The position numbers and the translations under genes were made by a program. A DNA stretch of 12,494 nucleotides. Origin: DATCDR01 sp036510575. GTDB lineage: Bacteria; Actinomycetota; Acidimicrobiia; Acidimicrobiales; Bog-793. Shown here one piece after another: positions 6,719 to 12,494 of this stretch (position 1 is the stretch's first letter; each line of letters starts with the position of its first letter). The notes under the pieces are model-generated. The model worked only from the letters and a program-made list of their open reading frames with translations, had not been told where the DNA came from and did no database searches. The stretch is taken from positions 1 through 12,494 of the forward strand of contig DATCDR010000143.1 in assembly GCA_036510575.1 (NCBI GenBank), read 5' to 3'.

Positions 6719-7222
6719 GTGCAGCCGCCCGATTCCGAGACGACCTCTCTCGGGGGCGGCTCTTTAGAACCGACCTTGGCGACTGAACTTCTGTCGCACC
6801 GTCGCGCGACCGCACGGGCCTGCGTCGTCATGAGTCCAGCTACAGCGACGAGCGTGGCGCGAAGTGAGATCGCAAAGGGCGACGTTCTCGGGTGCGCGCG
6901 GATCGCCGGCATACAGGCTTCTAAGCGCACAGCGGAGCTCATCCCGTCGGTGCTGCCGGCCCGTATAGGCGGGGTTGTGATCGACTTCGTCGTCGGCGAG
7001 GACCGTATCGATATCGAAGCGCACGTCGACGCGATCGACCGCAAAGGCGTCTCGATGGAGGCGCTCACGGCGTGCGCGGTCGCTGCGCTCACGATCTACG
7101 ACATGTGCAAGGCGATCGATCGATCTATGACGATCGGTGGCCTCGAGGTCGACGAAACGCCGGCAGGCGACGCTTCGAGGCGACACGGAGATCCGTCCGG
7201 TGAGCGGTCCTCAAGCCCGTGA
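6719..7222 (+). CDS. MoaC-family protein with a degenerate active site
   Basis: The 167-residue protein is clearly related to MoaC, which makes cyclic pyranopterin monophosphate in molybdenum-cofactor synthesis. Conserved segments are KGDVLGCARIAGIQASKRT (residues 53-71) and SMEALTACAVAALTIYDMCKA (112-132). Against E. coli MoaC as I recall it, K51, E114, D128 and K131 are kept (K53, E114, D128, K131 here). However, the LCHPL active-site segment is replaced by SVLPA (Cys76/His77 become V78/L79), E112 is Ser, the N-terminal THxxxxGxxxMVDVS region is missing, and the C-terminal KSGGKSG motif is absent. Enzymatic activity is therefore unlikely. The frame is intact and codon use is normal, so it is probably a functional non-catalytic paralogue rather than a decayed gene. 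The GTG start follows an in-frame stop at 6707. The GlpR-like gene lies 120 bp downstream on the same strand. Confidence 0.85.
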   Translation: MQPPDSETTSLGGGSLEPTLATELLSHRRATARACVVMSPATATSVARSEIAKGDVLGCARIAGIQASKRTAELIPSVLPARIGGVVIDFVVGEDRIDIEAHVDAIDRKGVSMEALTACAVAALTIYDMCKAIDRSMTIGGLEVDETPAGDASRRHGDPSGERSSSP

Positions 7223-7342
7223 TTAGCCGGTTTCCCTTTCGCAGTAGGAGATTTCGTTCGTGATGGTCCACCACTAGCGAGAAACACCCCACTACCGTTG
7301 AGGCCCAACCACAGGGGTGGCGATCCGGAGGTAGGCCTAAGC

Positions 7343-7918
7343 GTGTTGCTAATGGTGCTGGTGTTGATTTGGGTGGTGGCGCTCGCGCCTATTGCCTATC
7401 GACGCTACGCCGACCGCCAGGCGAGCACTTCGGTCGACCGCTTTCGTCAGCGACTAACGAAAGTGCGCCGCGCGTACCCTGCCGTTGGCATGACCGAGAT
7501 GGAGTTCGCGGCACGTCCGCGCATCAATCGACGCCGCGACATGCAGGCTCAGATCGCGCGGTCGCGGGCCCGGCTACACGAGCGGCGAATTCGGCGTAGA
7601 CGGATACTAAGCAGGTTTCTTGTCGTCCTTGCCGGCTCTCTCGTGCTCGGAGCGATCCCCGTGCTTCGAGTGCTCTGGTTCGTGAGTCTGGCGATCGCGA
7701 TGGTCACGGCGGCATACATTGCACTGTTGGTCTCAATCTCGAGAAGCGAGGCGCTCGAGCTCGAACGTTTGCGAAAGATCGTGCCGTTCGGCGATCACCA
7801 GACTCCCGTCTTCGAGGAGCGCGCGCTGGTGGCGGTCGGGGGCAATGTCAGTCCCATGTACGCCTCCCGCCTGCCGCAACGACCATCGATCGTGGTTCTC
7901 GAGGCGCCCGGGCGCTGA
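7343..7918 (+). CDS. GlpR-like three-helix membrane protein
   Basis: The predicted 191-residue protein has one hydrophobic helix at its N-terminus (about 2-18, with WVVALAP), a basic cytoplasmic-looking stretch containing SVDRF (30-34) and many Arg residues, then a helix pair at about 91-107 and 109-133, and a hydrophilic tail. This layout resembles the actinobacterial family annotated as gephyrin-like molybdotransferase receptor GlpR, which in Corynebacterium glutamicum binds the MoeA-like protein Glp at the division site. The GTG at 7343 is preferred because GGAGG lies at 7327-7331, 11 nt upstream; a TTG at 7298 would extend the N-terminus by 15 polar residues without a ribosome site. It follows the MoaC-like gene and converges on the reductase gene 19 bp away. 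The family assignment rests on pattern memory and is moderately secure. Confidence 0.65.
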   Translation: MLLMVLVLIWVVALAPIAYRRYADRQASTSVDRFRQRLTKVRRAYPAVGMTEMEFAARPRINRRRDMQAQIARSRARLHERRIRRRRILSRFLVVLAGSLVLGAIPVLRVLWFVSLAIAMVTAAYIALLVSISRSEALELERLRKIVPFGDHQTPVFEERALVAVGGNVSPMYASRLPQRPSIVVLEAPGR

Positions 7919-7937
7919 TCAGCGACCCGCTGGGGTT

Positions 7938-8909
7938 CTAATAGTTCGCGAGCGAATCGCGGAACTCTTCCTCTGACATCGAGCCCGACTCCCGACGCCC
8001 GGTCGCGACCTCTGCAGAGACCACTTGGAGGAGCACGTTTGCTGGTGTCGCGACTCCGTACATACGCCCAAGCAGCACGATCTCGCCGTTTAGGAAGTCG
8101 GTCTCGACGCTTCCCGTTCCTCGAGCCACGCTTTGCCAGGTCGACGCACCGACGCGTGCCCTGCCAGCTATCGGCCCAGGCATCAGAGAACGGGCACGGC
8201 GTTCGCGCATCTCGGCGGTGGAGGCGTAGTCGACTCCTGCGGCTTCGAGACAGGCCACGCCTTCGCTCCGAATGATCGTGCCAACGTCGCTCCCACTGTG
8301 GTCGAGCCCAAGCGCGAGCTGCAGCGCATTGGAGAGATTGTCGAGCAGTTTGCCGAACTTGACCCGCATGATGTCGGGAACTTCCTCCGAGGACCAGCTC
8401 GACGCAACGAGCGCCGCGGCAAGGTCCTTTGTGACCTCGTCGGAGCCACTCGGGTAGGCCCCGATGTCGCAGATACCAAGCGTCGGCGACGAGTTGACGC
8501 TCACGGTACCCGGGGACAGATAACTCGCGGGGACGATGACCATGCCACTGTAAACGTGGGCGAAACGTCGGAGAGCGATCCGCTCGTTCTCGACGCCGTT
8601 TTGCAGGCACACGATCGGTGTAGCGACGGGCGCGCTTCCAACGAGGGAGGTGAGTGCGCCCTCGGTGTCCTGGCTCTTTACCGCTAGCAGCACAACGTCG
8701 TCGGCAGTAATGGCCGCGTCCAGGGGATCACTGACGACCGGAATTGGCAGGACTTTGACCGAGTCGGGGGTCTCGAAGCGCAGGCCGTGATCGCGGATCG
8801 CCTCGTAGTGACTGCCGCGCGCGACGAGAACGACGTTGTGGCCGCTTTCCATGAGTGATGCGCCGAGCGAGCCTCCGACTGCTCCTGCTCCGATGATGAC
8901 GTAACGCAC
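7938..8909 (-). CDS. Ketopantoate reductase (2-dehydropantoate 2-reductase) family
   Basis: The 323-residue protein has an N-terminal Rossmann fold with GAGAVGG at residues 7-13 and a basic residue (R31) after the second strand that suits NADPH. QNGVENE around residue 104 matches the conserved substrate-binding Asn, and KLLDNLSNAL at 187-196 matches the family's K-x3-N-x2-N catalytic segment. The C-terminal domain has TDFLNGEIVLLGRMYGVATP, typical of PanE/ApbA. The reaction is NADPH reduction of ketopantoate to pantoate for coenzyme A synthesis, though relatives act on other 2-oxo acids, so I give no symbol. The GTG at 8907-8909 is chosen because GAGAGG lies 9 nt upstream and the protein then begins directly at the first strand (MRYVIIGAG); an ATG at 8952-8954 would add 15 Arg-rich residues and contain a perfect hairpin. 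Confidence 0.88.
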   Translation of the reverse strand: MRYVIIGAGAVGGSLGASLMESGHNVVLVARGSHYEAIRDHGLRFETPDSVKVLPIPVVSDPLDAAITADDVVLLAVKSQDTEGALTSLVGSAPVATPIVCLQNGVENERIALRRFAHVYSGMVIVPASYLSPGTVSVNSSPTLGICDIGAYPSGSDEVTKDLAAALVASSWSSEEVPDIMRVKFGKLLDNLSNALQLALGLDHSGSDVGTIIRSEGVACLEAAGVDYASTAEMRERRARSLMPGPIAGRARVGASTWQSVARGTGSVETDFLNGEIVLLGRMYGVATPANVLLQVVSAEVATGRRESGSMSEEEFRDSLANY

Positions 8910-8929
8910 TCGTCGAATCCTCTCGTCTG

Positions 8930-8947
8930 CCCGGCGCCATCGCCGGG
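8930..8947 (-). promoter_or_regulatory. Perfect hairpin in the leader of the reductase gene
   Basis: CCCGGCG (8930-8936) and CGCCGGG (8941-8947) form a 7-bp G+C stem with a 4-nt loop, about 20 nt upstream of the preferred GTG start. It may be a 5' leader structure. No riboswitch family is recognised. Confidence 0.35.
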
Positions 8948-8973
8948 TCGTCATTACGACTATTCTCGCAGCC

Positions 8974-9002
8974 GTCGGCGCCTCTAGCTTTTGAGGGCCG
9001 AC
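8974..9002. repeat. Stem-loop just upstream of tRNA-Ala
   Basis: GTCGGC-G-CCTC (8974-8984) pairs with GAGG-GCCGAC (8993-9002) as a 10-bp stem with one bulged G and an 8-nt loop. It ends 7 nt before the tRNA 5' end. It could be part of the tRNA precursor leader or an element between the divergent genes. Confidence 0.4.
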
Positions 9003-9009
9003 GCCCTTT

Positions 9010-9082
9010 GGGGGTGTAGCTCAGCTGGTAGAGCGCCACGTTCGCAACGTGGAAGTCGGCGGTTCGAGTCCGCTCACCTCCA
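9010..9082 (+). tRNA. tRNA-Ala, anticodon CGC
   Basis: A 73-nt cloverleaf: acceptor GGGGGTG/CACCTCC with the G3·U70 wobble pair that is the alanine identity element, D stem GCTC/GAGC, anticodon stem CCACG/CGTGG with loop TTCGCAA (anticodon CGC), 5-nt variable loop, and T stem GGCGG/CCGCT with the standard TTCGAGT loop. The discriminator is A and CCA is not encoded (next bases CCG). A recombinase gene reads towards its 3' end, making this gene a likely attachment site. Confidence 0.96.
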
Positions 9083-9141
9083 CCGCTAAGCCCCAGCTCA
9101 AGGCCTATATTTTCGGCTCGGTGAAGGTGGCGCCTCTCCGG

Positions 9142-9163
9142 CGTGCGCGATCCGTGCGCGATC
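9142..9163. repeat. Perfect 11-bp tandem repeat
   Basis: CGTGCGCGATC occurs at 9142-9152 and immediately again at 9153-9163. The one-turn spacing beside a tRNA and an integrase gene fits paired arm-type or accessory-factor sites, but function is not shown by the sequence. Confidence 0.6.
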
Positions 9164-9181
9164 GCTTCGGCCAACGGTGGT

Positions 9182-9198
9182 CAATGACAGCCAATGAC
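9182..9198. repeat. CAATGAC direct repeat with 10-bp period
   Basis: CAATGAC is found at 9182-9188 and 9192-9198, one helical turn apart, 18 bp beyond the 11-bp tandem repeat. It is a second candidate pair of recombinase arm or accessory binding sites. Confidence 0.5.
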
Positions 9199-9385
9199 GG
9201 GTCCTGGTGGGGTCTTAGCTCGCGTTGAGGCGCCGGCTTAGTTCGTCTCGATCGTGAGGTTCGCAAGGAGGCGGCGGCGCGCTGTCGATCGAGGCGTCAG
9301 CGTCTCGGAGGTGATTCGGAGAGCACTCCGCTATCGCCTGTGAAATGCGTGGGTCTCACTCAGACGGAGCGAGTGGCATCCATGC

Positions 9386-10366
9386 TCACATTCGACGCGC
9401 TGGCCGAAGGAACAGCTCGCCGAGGTGGTCGGCGGCAGCGCGGTCTGCCTCGGCGACGGCCTGGGCGTAAAGGCCAAGTGTGAGACGAACGTCCGAATGA
9501 CCAAGGCGGGTTTGCGCCGTCTTCACGTCGACTCCCTCACGAACGAGAAGCGTCGCGGAGAGTCGACGAAGGTCATGAAAGCCGAGCGGAGAAAGCCCGG
9601 CAGCCTTGCAGGCCGGAACCCACACTCGGCTTCGCCAATTTGCATATCGGAGCGGCCCACCGCCGGGGGCTGGGAACAGCAGGCCATCGACGTCCGCGCC
9701 GGTCAGCCCGAGTCTGGCTACGTGCTCAGCTAACAAATTGACGAGAACTTGCGGAAGAGCGAGGGTGCGGCGTGATGCGGCTGATTTCGGCGGTCCGAGC
9801 ACGACGCCCCCTCTGCCATCTTTCGTTACCGTCTCGACGACGGAGAGCGATTGCCCCAAGAAATCGATTCGTCCAACGCGAAGGCCAGCAACCTCCGAGA
9901 ATCGCAACCCCACGATCGCTCCGAGCCAGACCATGGCGCGGTACTCCTCGGTCGTAGACGTGGCGAGTGCATCGACTTCATCGGGCGTCAGCATTCGACG
10001 CGTACGCGGTTCGATGCGCGGCAGCTTGATCCCGCGACAGGGTGAGCGAAAGAGCATGTCGCACTCGACCGCGTAGCTGAACATCGCCCGTACAACTCCG
10101 TAGGACCGGCTGACCGTCTTCGGCGCAAGCGTTTCGGTCCAGGTGTTGACTAGATGCTGCAGCATCCGAGGGGTCACTTCCGCGATGCGCTTGTTTCCGA
10201 GAGAAGGGAGAATGTGAGAGTTCAGGTGGTACTCGTCGGTCGCACGCGTGTCCGGGCGCTTTGAAGGGTTTGATCCGAGCCACTGGCTCGCTAGCGACGC
10301 GAGGCTTAGGTCTCCCTCGCGCGGGTCGATCCACGTACCGCGACGCATGTTGGTCTCGGATATCAC
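9386..10366 (-). CDS. Tyrosine recombinase (phage/ICE-type integrase), lacking the N-terminal arm-binding domain
   Basis: The 326-residue protein has a SAM-like core-binding domain (about 20-115) and a complete tyrosine-recombinase catalytic domain. The catalytic residues are R155 (GLRFSEVAGLR), K194 (PPKSAASRR), H264 and R267 (FHDLRR), H290 (LGHSD) and the nucleophile Y300 (LYAQ). It reads towards tRNA-Ala, as integrases at tRNA attachment sites do. Intact relatives have about 55-60 more N-terminal residues, a three-stranded arm-binding domain that leads into an ETDMRRGTWIDP-like segment. Here the protein begins at that segment (SETNMRRGTWIDP, residues 3-15). The in-frame upstream sequence is open for about 43 codons to a TGA but does not resemble the missing domain in any frame. 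The GTG start lacks a good ribosome site. It may be truncated and inactive, or an arm-independent enzyme. Confidence 0.85.
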   Translation of the reverse strand: MISETNMRRGTWIDPREGDLSLASLASQWLGSNPSKRPDTRATDEYHLNSHILPSLGNKRIAEVTPRMLQHLVNTWTETLAPKTVSRSYGVVRAMFSYAVECDMLFRSPCRGIKLPRIEPRTRRMLTPDEVDALATSTTEEYRAMVWLGAIVGLRFSEVAGLRVGRIDFLGQSLSVVETVTKDGRGGVVLGPPKSAASRRTLALPQVLVNLLAEHVARLGLTGADVDGLLFPAPGGGPLRYANWRSRVWVPACKAAGLSPLGFHDLRRLSATLLVREGVDVKTAQTRLGHSDVRLTLGLYAQAVAEADRAAADHLGELFLRPARRM

Positions 10367-10647
10367 ATCGCACTGACAGCTGGAATTTTCCCGATGCTCT
10401 TTGGATTGCTCGGCGGAATCCTTCTGCCGGCGGGCGCTGAGGAATACGGAGCTGAAGTCCAGTCATGGTTTGAGCGAGTACTCCAACCAGTGACGCCAGC
10501 ACCGCTAAAGCGCTGAGGGAACGCGGCCAGCGGAACGACACCCCACCTCTCGACCCGTCACGCTTCGAGGATGTCGCTGTTCCCCCTGCCCCACACACCG
10601 GATAGATGCGACGATGCTGGCGCTTAGAGCTATAGGAAATTCGCCCC

Positions 10648-11475
10648 TTACCTGACAGAATTATCAACAACAACGACCTGGCGAGCGTGAACGATGGTGC
10701 CGGCCGGTGGTGAGGTCGAGACAATGTGCCCCGGTAGGACCGTCCGCGAATGGACGTTCAGGACGTCCTCAGAAATACCAAGGCGCGAAAGCTCTGCCAT
10801 CCCGGTCGGCGTCACCATTCCGACCACGTTAGGTAGCACGATCGTCGTTGAGGGGCAGGGAATGGTGATGACGGTCTCACCACTCGGACGAGCCACTATC
10901 ACCGATTCGGGGTCGCAAGGCTGACTCCACGGGGACTTACCGGCGGGCACGAAACCAACACCGCTGTATTCGTGACCGAGCAGCGTTTTCAGGTTGCTGG
11001 CGAAAATCGGAACGGGGCGACCGAGCACGGCAGCGAGGTCCGGTGAGTTTCGTGTCTCGTAGGCCCTCGGTGCGTAACCGATCATGTTTGGACCGATGCT
11101 CACGGCGACATAGTCAGGGACGCTGCTGTACGGAACGATCTTTCCCGGCTCGTAAGGCATTTGGCCTTTTGTCGGGCCTGACGTACCAAGAACTCCGAAT
11201 CCGCCGGTCACGACCGCCAGCGCGCCTACCACTACAACGAGTGACGCACTGCTGCCGATCAGCACACGACGTCGCGAGGTACGAAACGCTGAACCCAGCT
11301 CCGCGGAACGGACTCTGAGGCCATGCGCCGCAATGTCGATAGTTCGCCGCGGCCAGAACGGCCGTTCCGAAATCGAGTCCTCGAGCAAAGCTAAGAACTC
11401 ATCAGGGTGGTGCTCCCGCCATGAACGCGGGTACCACCGGAGAAGTCGTCGCGCTCGGCGTTCCTGCCGGCTCAT
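10648..11475 (-). CDS. PadR-coupled single-pass membrane protein with an extracellular PASTA domain
   Basis: The 275-residue protein starts with a cytoplasmic helical region (1-68, including RRLLRWYPRSWREHHPDEFLA). This resembles the alpha-helical domains encoded next to PadR regulators in actinobacteria (HAAS-like and related membrane-prefix domains). One transmembrane helix follows (about 71-97). The outer part has an unrecognised domain with two cysteines (C187, C207) that could form a disulfide, and then one PASTA domain (about 211-271, VLPNVVGM to ARQVVVVDNS). PASTA domains bind cell-wall muropeptides or beta-lactams in Ser/Thr kinases and penicillin-binding proteins. The ATG overlaps the padR stop by 4 bp, so the two are translated as a unit. 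I infer a membrane sensor that transmits an envelope signal to the PadR protein; no enzymatic domain is visible. The 281 bp beyond its stop hold no gene. Confidence 0.72.
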   Translation of the reverse strand: MSRQERRARRLLRWYPRSWREHHPDEFLALLEDSISERPFWPRRTIDIAAHGLRVRSAELGSAFRTSRRRVLIGSSASLVVVVGALAVVTGGFGVLGTSGPTKGQMPYEPGKIVPYSSVPDYVAVSIGPNMIGYAPRAYETRNSPDLAAVLGRPVPIFASNLKTLLGHEYSGVGFVPAGKSPWSQPCDPESVIVARPSGETVITIPCPSTTIVLPNVVGMVTPTGMAELSRLGISEDVLNVHSRTVLPGHIVSTSPPAGTIVHARQVVVVDNSVR

Positions 11476-11801
11476 GGCGTGCCCCAGGCGCTCCCGAGTC
11501 GGGCGAGGCCCACCTCGGTCAGCTTGTGTTGTGCTTCGAGGTGATCACGCAGCGCGCTCGCGCCAGCGGCCGTGATCCGATACGGTCGCCGTCTCCCTTC
11601 CGCGGCGAGTCCCTCGACCAATCCCAATTCGACGAGGCGGTCGAGAGCTGCATAGAGCGTGCCAGGCGCGAGATGGATCCCAGCAAAGTGCTCGATGTCC
11701 TTCGTCAGCGCGTACCCGTGCTTCGGTCCATCGGCGAGGCTCGACAGCAGCAGCGTTGCGGGACCCGAATAGCGCCCAAAGGCTTCAAGGGAGTCGACCA
11801 C
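11472..11801 (-). CDS. PadR-family transcriptional regulator
   Basis: The 109-residue protein is a winged-helix PadR regulator. It has LLLSSLADGPKHGYALTKDIE (about 17-37), the recognition-helix region APGTLYAALDRLVELGLVE (45-63) and the wing with GRRRPYRIT (69-77). It ends with a short helix for dimerisation, as in the small subfamily-2 PadR proteins. It is the first gene of a two-gene operon with the PASTA membrane protein (ATGA overlap). PadR proteins usually repress their own operon. A palindrome 17 bp upstream is a candidate operator. The GTG at 11799-11801 is taken as start because it gives the family-standard N-terminus; the nearest GGAG is 12 nt upstream. Confidence 0.9.
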   Translation of the reverse strand: MVDSLEAFGRYSGPATLLLSSLADGPKHGYALTKDIEHFAGIHLAPGTLYAALDRLVELGLVEGLAAEGRRRPYRITAAGASALRDHLEAQHKLTEVGLARLGSAWGTP

Positions 11802-11817
11802 GGATGCAGATTACTCC

Positions 11818-11831
11818 GTATCACGGTATAC
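11818..11831 (-). promoter_or_regulatory. Candidate PadR operator and promoter
   Basis: GTAT-N6-ATAC forms an inverted repeat 17 bp upstream of the padR start. On the minus strand it includes TATACC, a possible -10 hexamer. PadR regulators commonly bind short A/T-rich inverted repeats over their own promoters, so autoregulation is likely. The binding itself is inferred. Confidence 0.4.
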
Positions 11832-11945
11832 AGCCAGTCGGTTTAGTCAGGAACCTGAAGCCACTAAAATGAGCTGCTTCGCGCCTTGGAGTTTCGATCT
11901 CGACGCGCCCCCGACCACCGGATCGGCGCGACACCCGTTGGACGC

Positions 11946-12431
11946 CTAATCGCCGATCAGCTTCATCGGTGGGTCGATGGCACCTTCGCCGAGTCGACGC
12001 ACCAGCTCTGCAAGTTGGGCTGGGATGATCTTCTCATCGGCGGCATCGAGCTCCTCGGTGGTCCACCAGCGCCAACCGACATGAAACTCACGCTCGACTT
12101 CATCCCAACCTGAGTCATCGAGATCAAAGGCCTGCGTCTCGAGCGCGCAGTACCAACTCTCGGAGTGGAGCAGCTCGCCGCGAAAGTCCCAGTCGGTATT
12201 GCTGACCGCGATGGGTGCCCCGAGCAGCTCTGGCAGCACGTCGAGTCCGGTTTCTTCAGCAAGCTCCCGCGCAGCTGCCTTGGCGAAGGTCTCGCCGCTG
12301 TTGAGGCCCCCGCCCGGAGTAATCCAAAACGGCGGCGCGGCGGTCAGCGGGTCGTTGACGTGCAGGAGCAGCACCCTGCTCGCATCGTCGAGAACGACGA
12401 CGCGAGCTGCCGGTCGGTCCCGTCTCCTCAT
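11946..12431 (-). CDS. Nudix hydrolase
   Basis: The 161-residue protein has a complete Nudix box, G41-x5-E47-x7-R55-E56-L57-x-E59-E60-x-G62-L63, in GGGLNSGETFAKAAARELAEETGL. The three Glu residues that bind the divalent metal are present. The family hydrolyses nucleoside diphosphates linked to another moiety; substrate cannot be told from the sequence. FWITPGGGLNSGE before the box is the common form in MutT-like clean-up enzymes. The ATG has no ribosome site, but a TAGATT (-10-like) ends 6 nt upstream, so the transcript may be leaderless. It lies 144 bp upstream of padR on the same strand; that gap holds no gene. Confidence 0.92.
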   Translation of the reverse strand: MRRRDRPAARVVVLDDASRVLLLHVNDPLTAAPPFWITPGGGLNSGETFAKAAARELAEETGLDVLPELLGAPIAVSNTDWDFRGELLHSESWYCALETQAFDLDDSGWDEVEREFHVGWRWWTTEELDAADEKIIPAQLAELVRRLGEGAIDPPMKLIGD

Positions 12432-12494
12432 TGGCTAAATCTATGGCAGAGCGATCAGTGCACCCGTACGGCTTTGGTGCGTGACCCACAACAC

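Larger units (their letters stand above)
9083..9385. other. Gene-free stretch between tRNA-Ala and recombinase; putative attachment region
   Basis: I find no protein or RNA gene here. The stretch holds two pairs of short direct repeats (listed separately) and a weak inverted pair, CACTC (9357-9361) and GAGTG (9371-9375), just beyond the recombinase stop. Its position between a tRNA 3' end and an integrase that reads towards it fits an integrated-element junction. A second copy of the tRNA 3' sequence, which would mark the other junction, is not present in the window. Confidence 0.45.

Noticed and set aside
8728..9174. 148-codon minus-strand frame across tRNA-Ala, with the string ERTRTADFHVANVALYQLSYTP
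   Set aside because: This is the familiar spurious translation of the antisense strand of tRNA-Ala, and it also overlaps the reductase gene.
9357..9375. CACTC/GAGTG pair after the recombinase stop as a terminator
   Set aside because: Only 5 bp of stem with a 9-nt loop and no following T-tract; too weak to call.
9978..10724. 248-codon minus-strand frame over the recombinase 5' end, possibly the missing integrase N-terminus
   Set aside because: Its composition is unlike any known domain and it overlaps both flanking genes. The part upstream of the recombinase start shows no arm-binding-domain pattern.
1..12494. CRISPR array, insertion sequence, rRNA or RiPP precursor next to tldD-tldE
   Set aside because: No regularly spaced long repeats, no transposase, no rRNA segment, and no short precursor-like gene with modification enzymes were found.

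Overview
The window looks like a chromosomal segment from a high-GC actinomycete-type bacterium (Actinomycetota; a deep branch such as Acidimicrobiia is a guess). The evidence is high G+C, frequent GTG starts, tRNA genes without an encoded CCA end, a DivIVA-like coiled-coil protein, and a chaperone-type FmdB zinc-ribbon gene behind a perfect CIRCE operator next to a GlpR-like membrane protein.

Layout. Positions 1-471 hold no gene I can identify, but 363-470 is dense with short direct and inverted repeats just beyond the 3' end of a tRNA-Lys(UUU) gene (472-544, minus). Three minus-strand genes follow: an EamA/DMT transporter (632-1540), a GtrA-family membrane protein (1618-2124) and a DivIVA-domain protein (2274-3254). 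Diverging from them is a translationally coupled tldD-tldE pair (3503-6251), which encodes a two-subunit peptidase. It converges within 3 bp on a minus-strand FmdB-type zinc-ribbon gene (6255-6593) whose promoter carries a perfect CIRCE element. On the plus strand come a MoaC-family protein that has lost key active-site residues (6719-7222) and a three-helix membrane protein resembling the gephyrin-like receptor GlpR (7343-7918). A ketopantoate-reductase-type gene (7938-8909, minus) closes this block.

A tRNA-Ala(CGC) gene (9010-9082) is followed by about 300 bp with tandem repeats and then by a tyrosine recombinase (9386-10366, minus) reading towards the tRNA. This is the usual arrangement of an element integrated at a tRNA 3' end, but the recombinase lacks the N-terminal arm-binding domain and I see no second attachment site, so it looks like a remnant or an edge. 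To its right lie a PadR regulator overlapping by 4 bp a membrane protein with a single extracellular PASTA domain (10648-11801, minus) and a Nudix hydrolase (11946-12431, minus).

How the genes fit together. The most coherent region is 6255-7918. From memory, in Mycobacterium tuberculosis the FmdB-type redox-regulated chaperone Ruc (Rv0991c, HrcA-controlled) lies near galU, moeA1 (the Glp homologue), rimJ and Rv0996 (GlpR-like). Here a similar neighbourhood appears compressed, with a degenerate MoaC in place of the molybdotransferase. My main hypothesis is that this MoaC-fold protein is a non-catalytic partner of the GlpR-like membrane protein.
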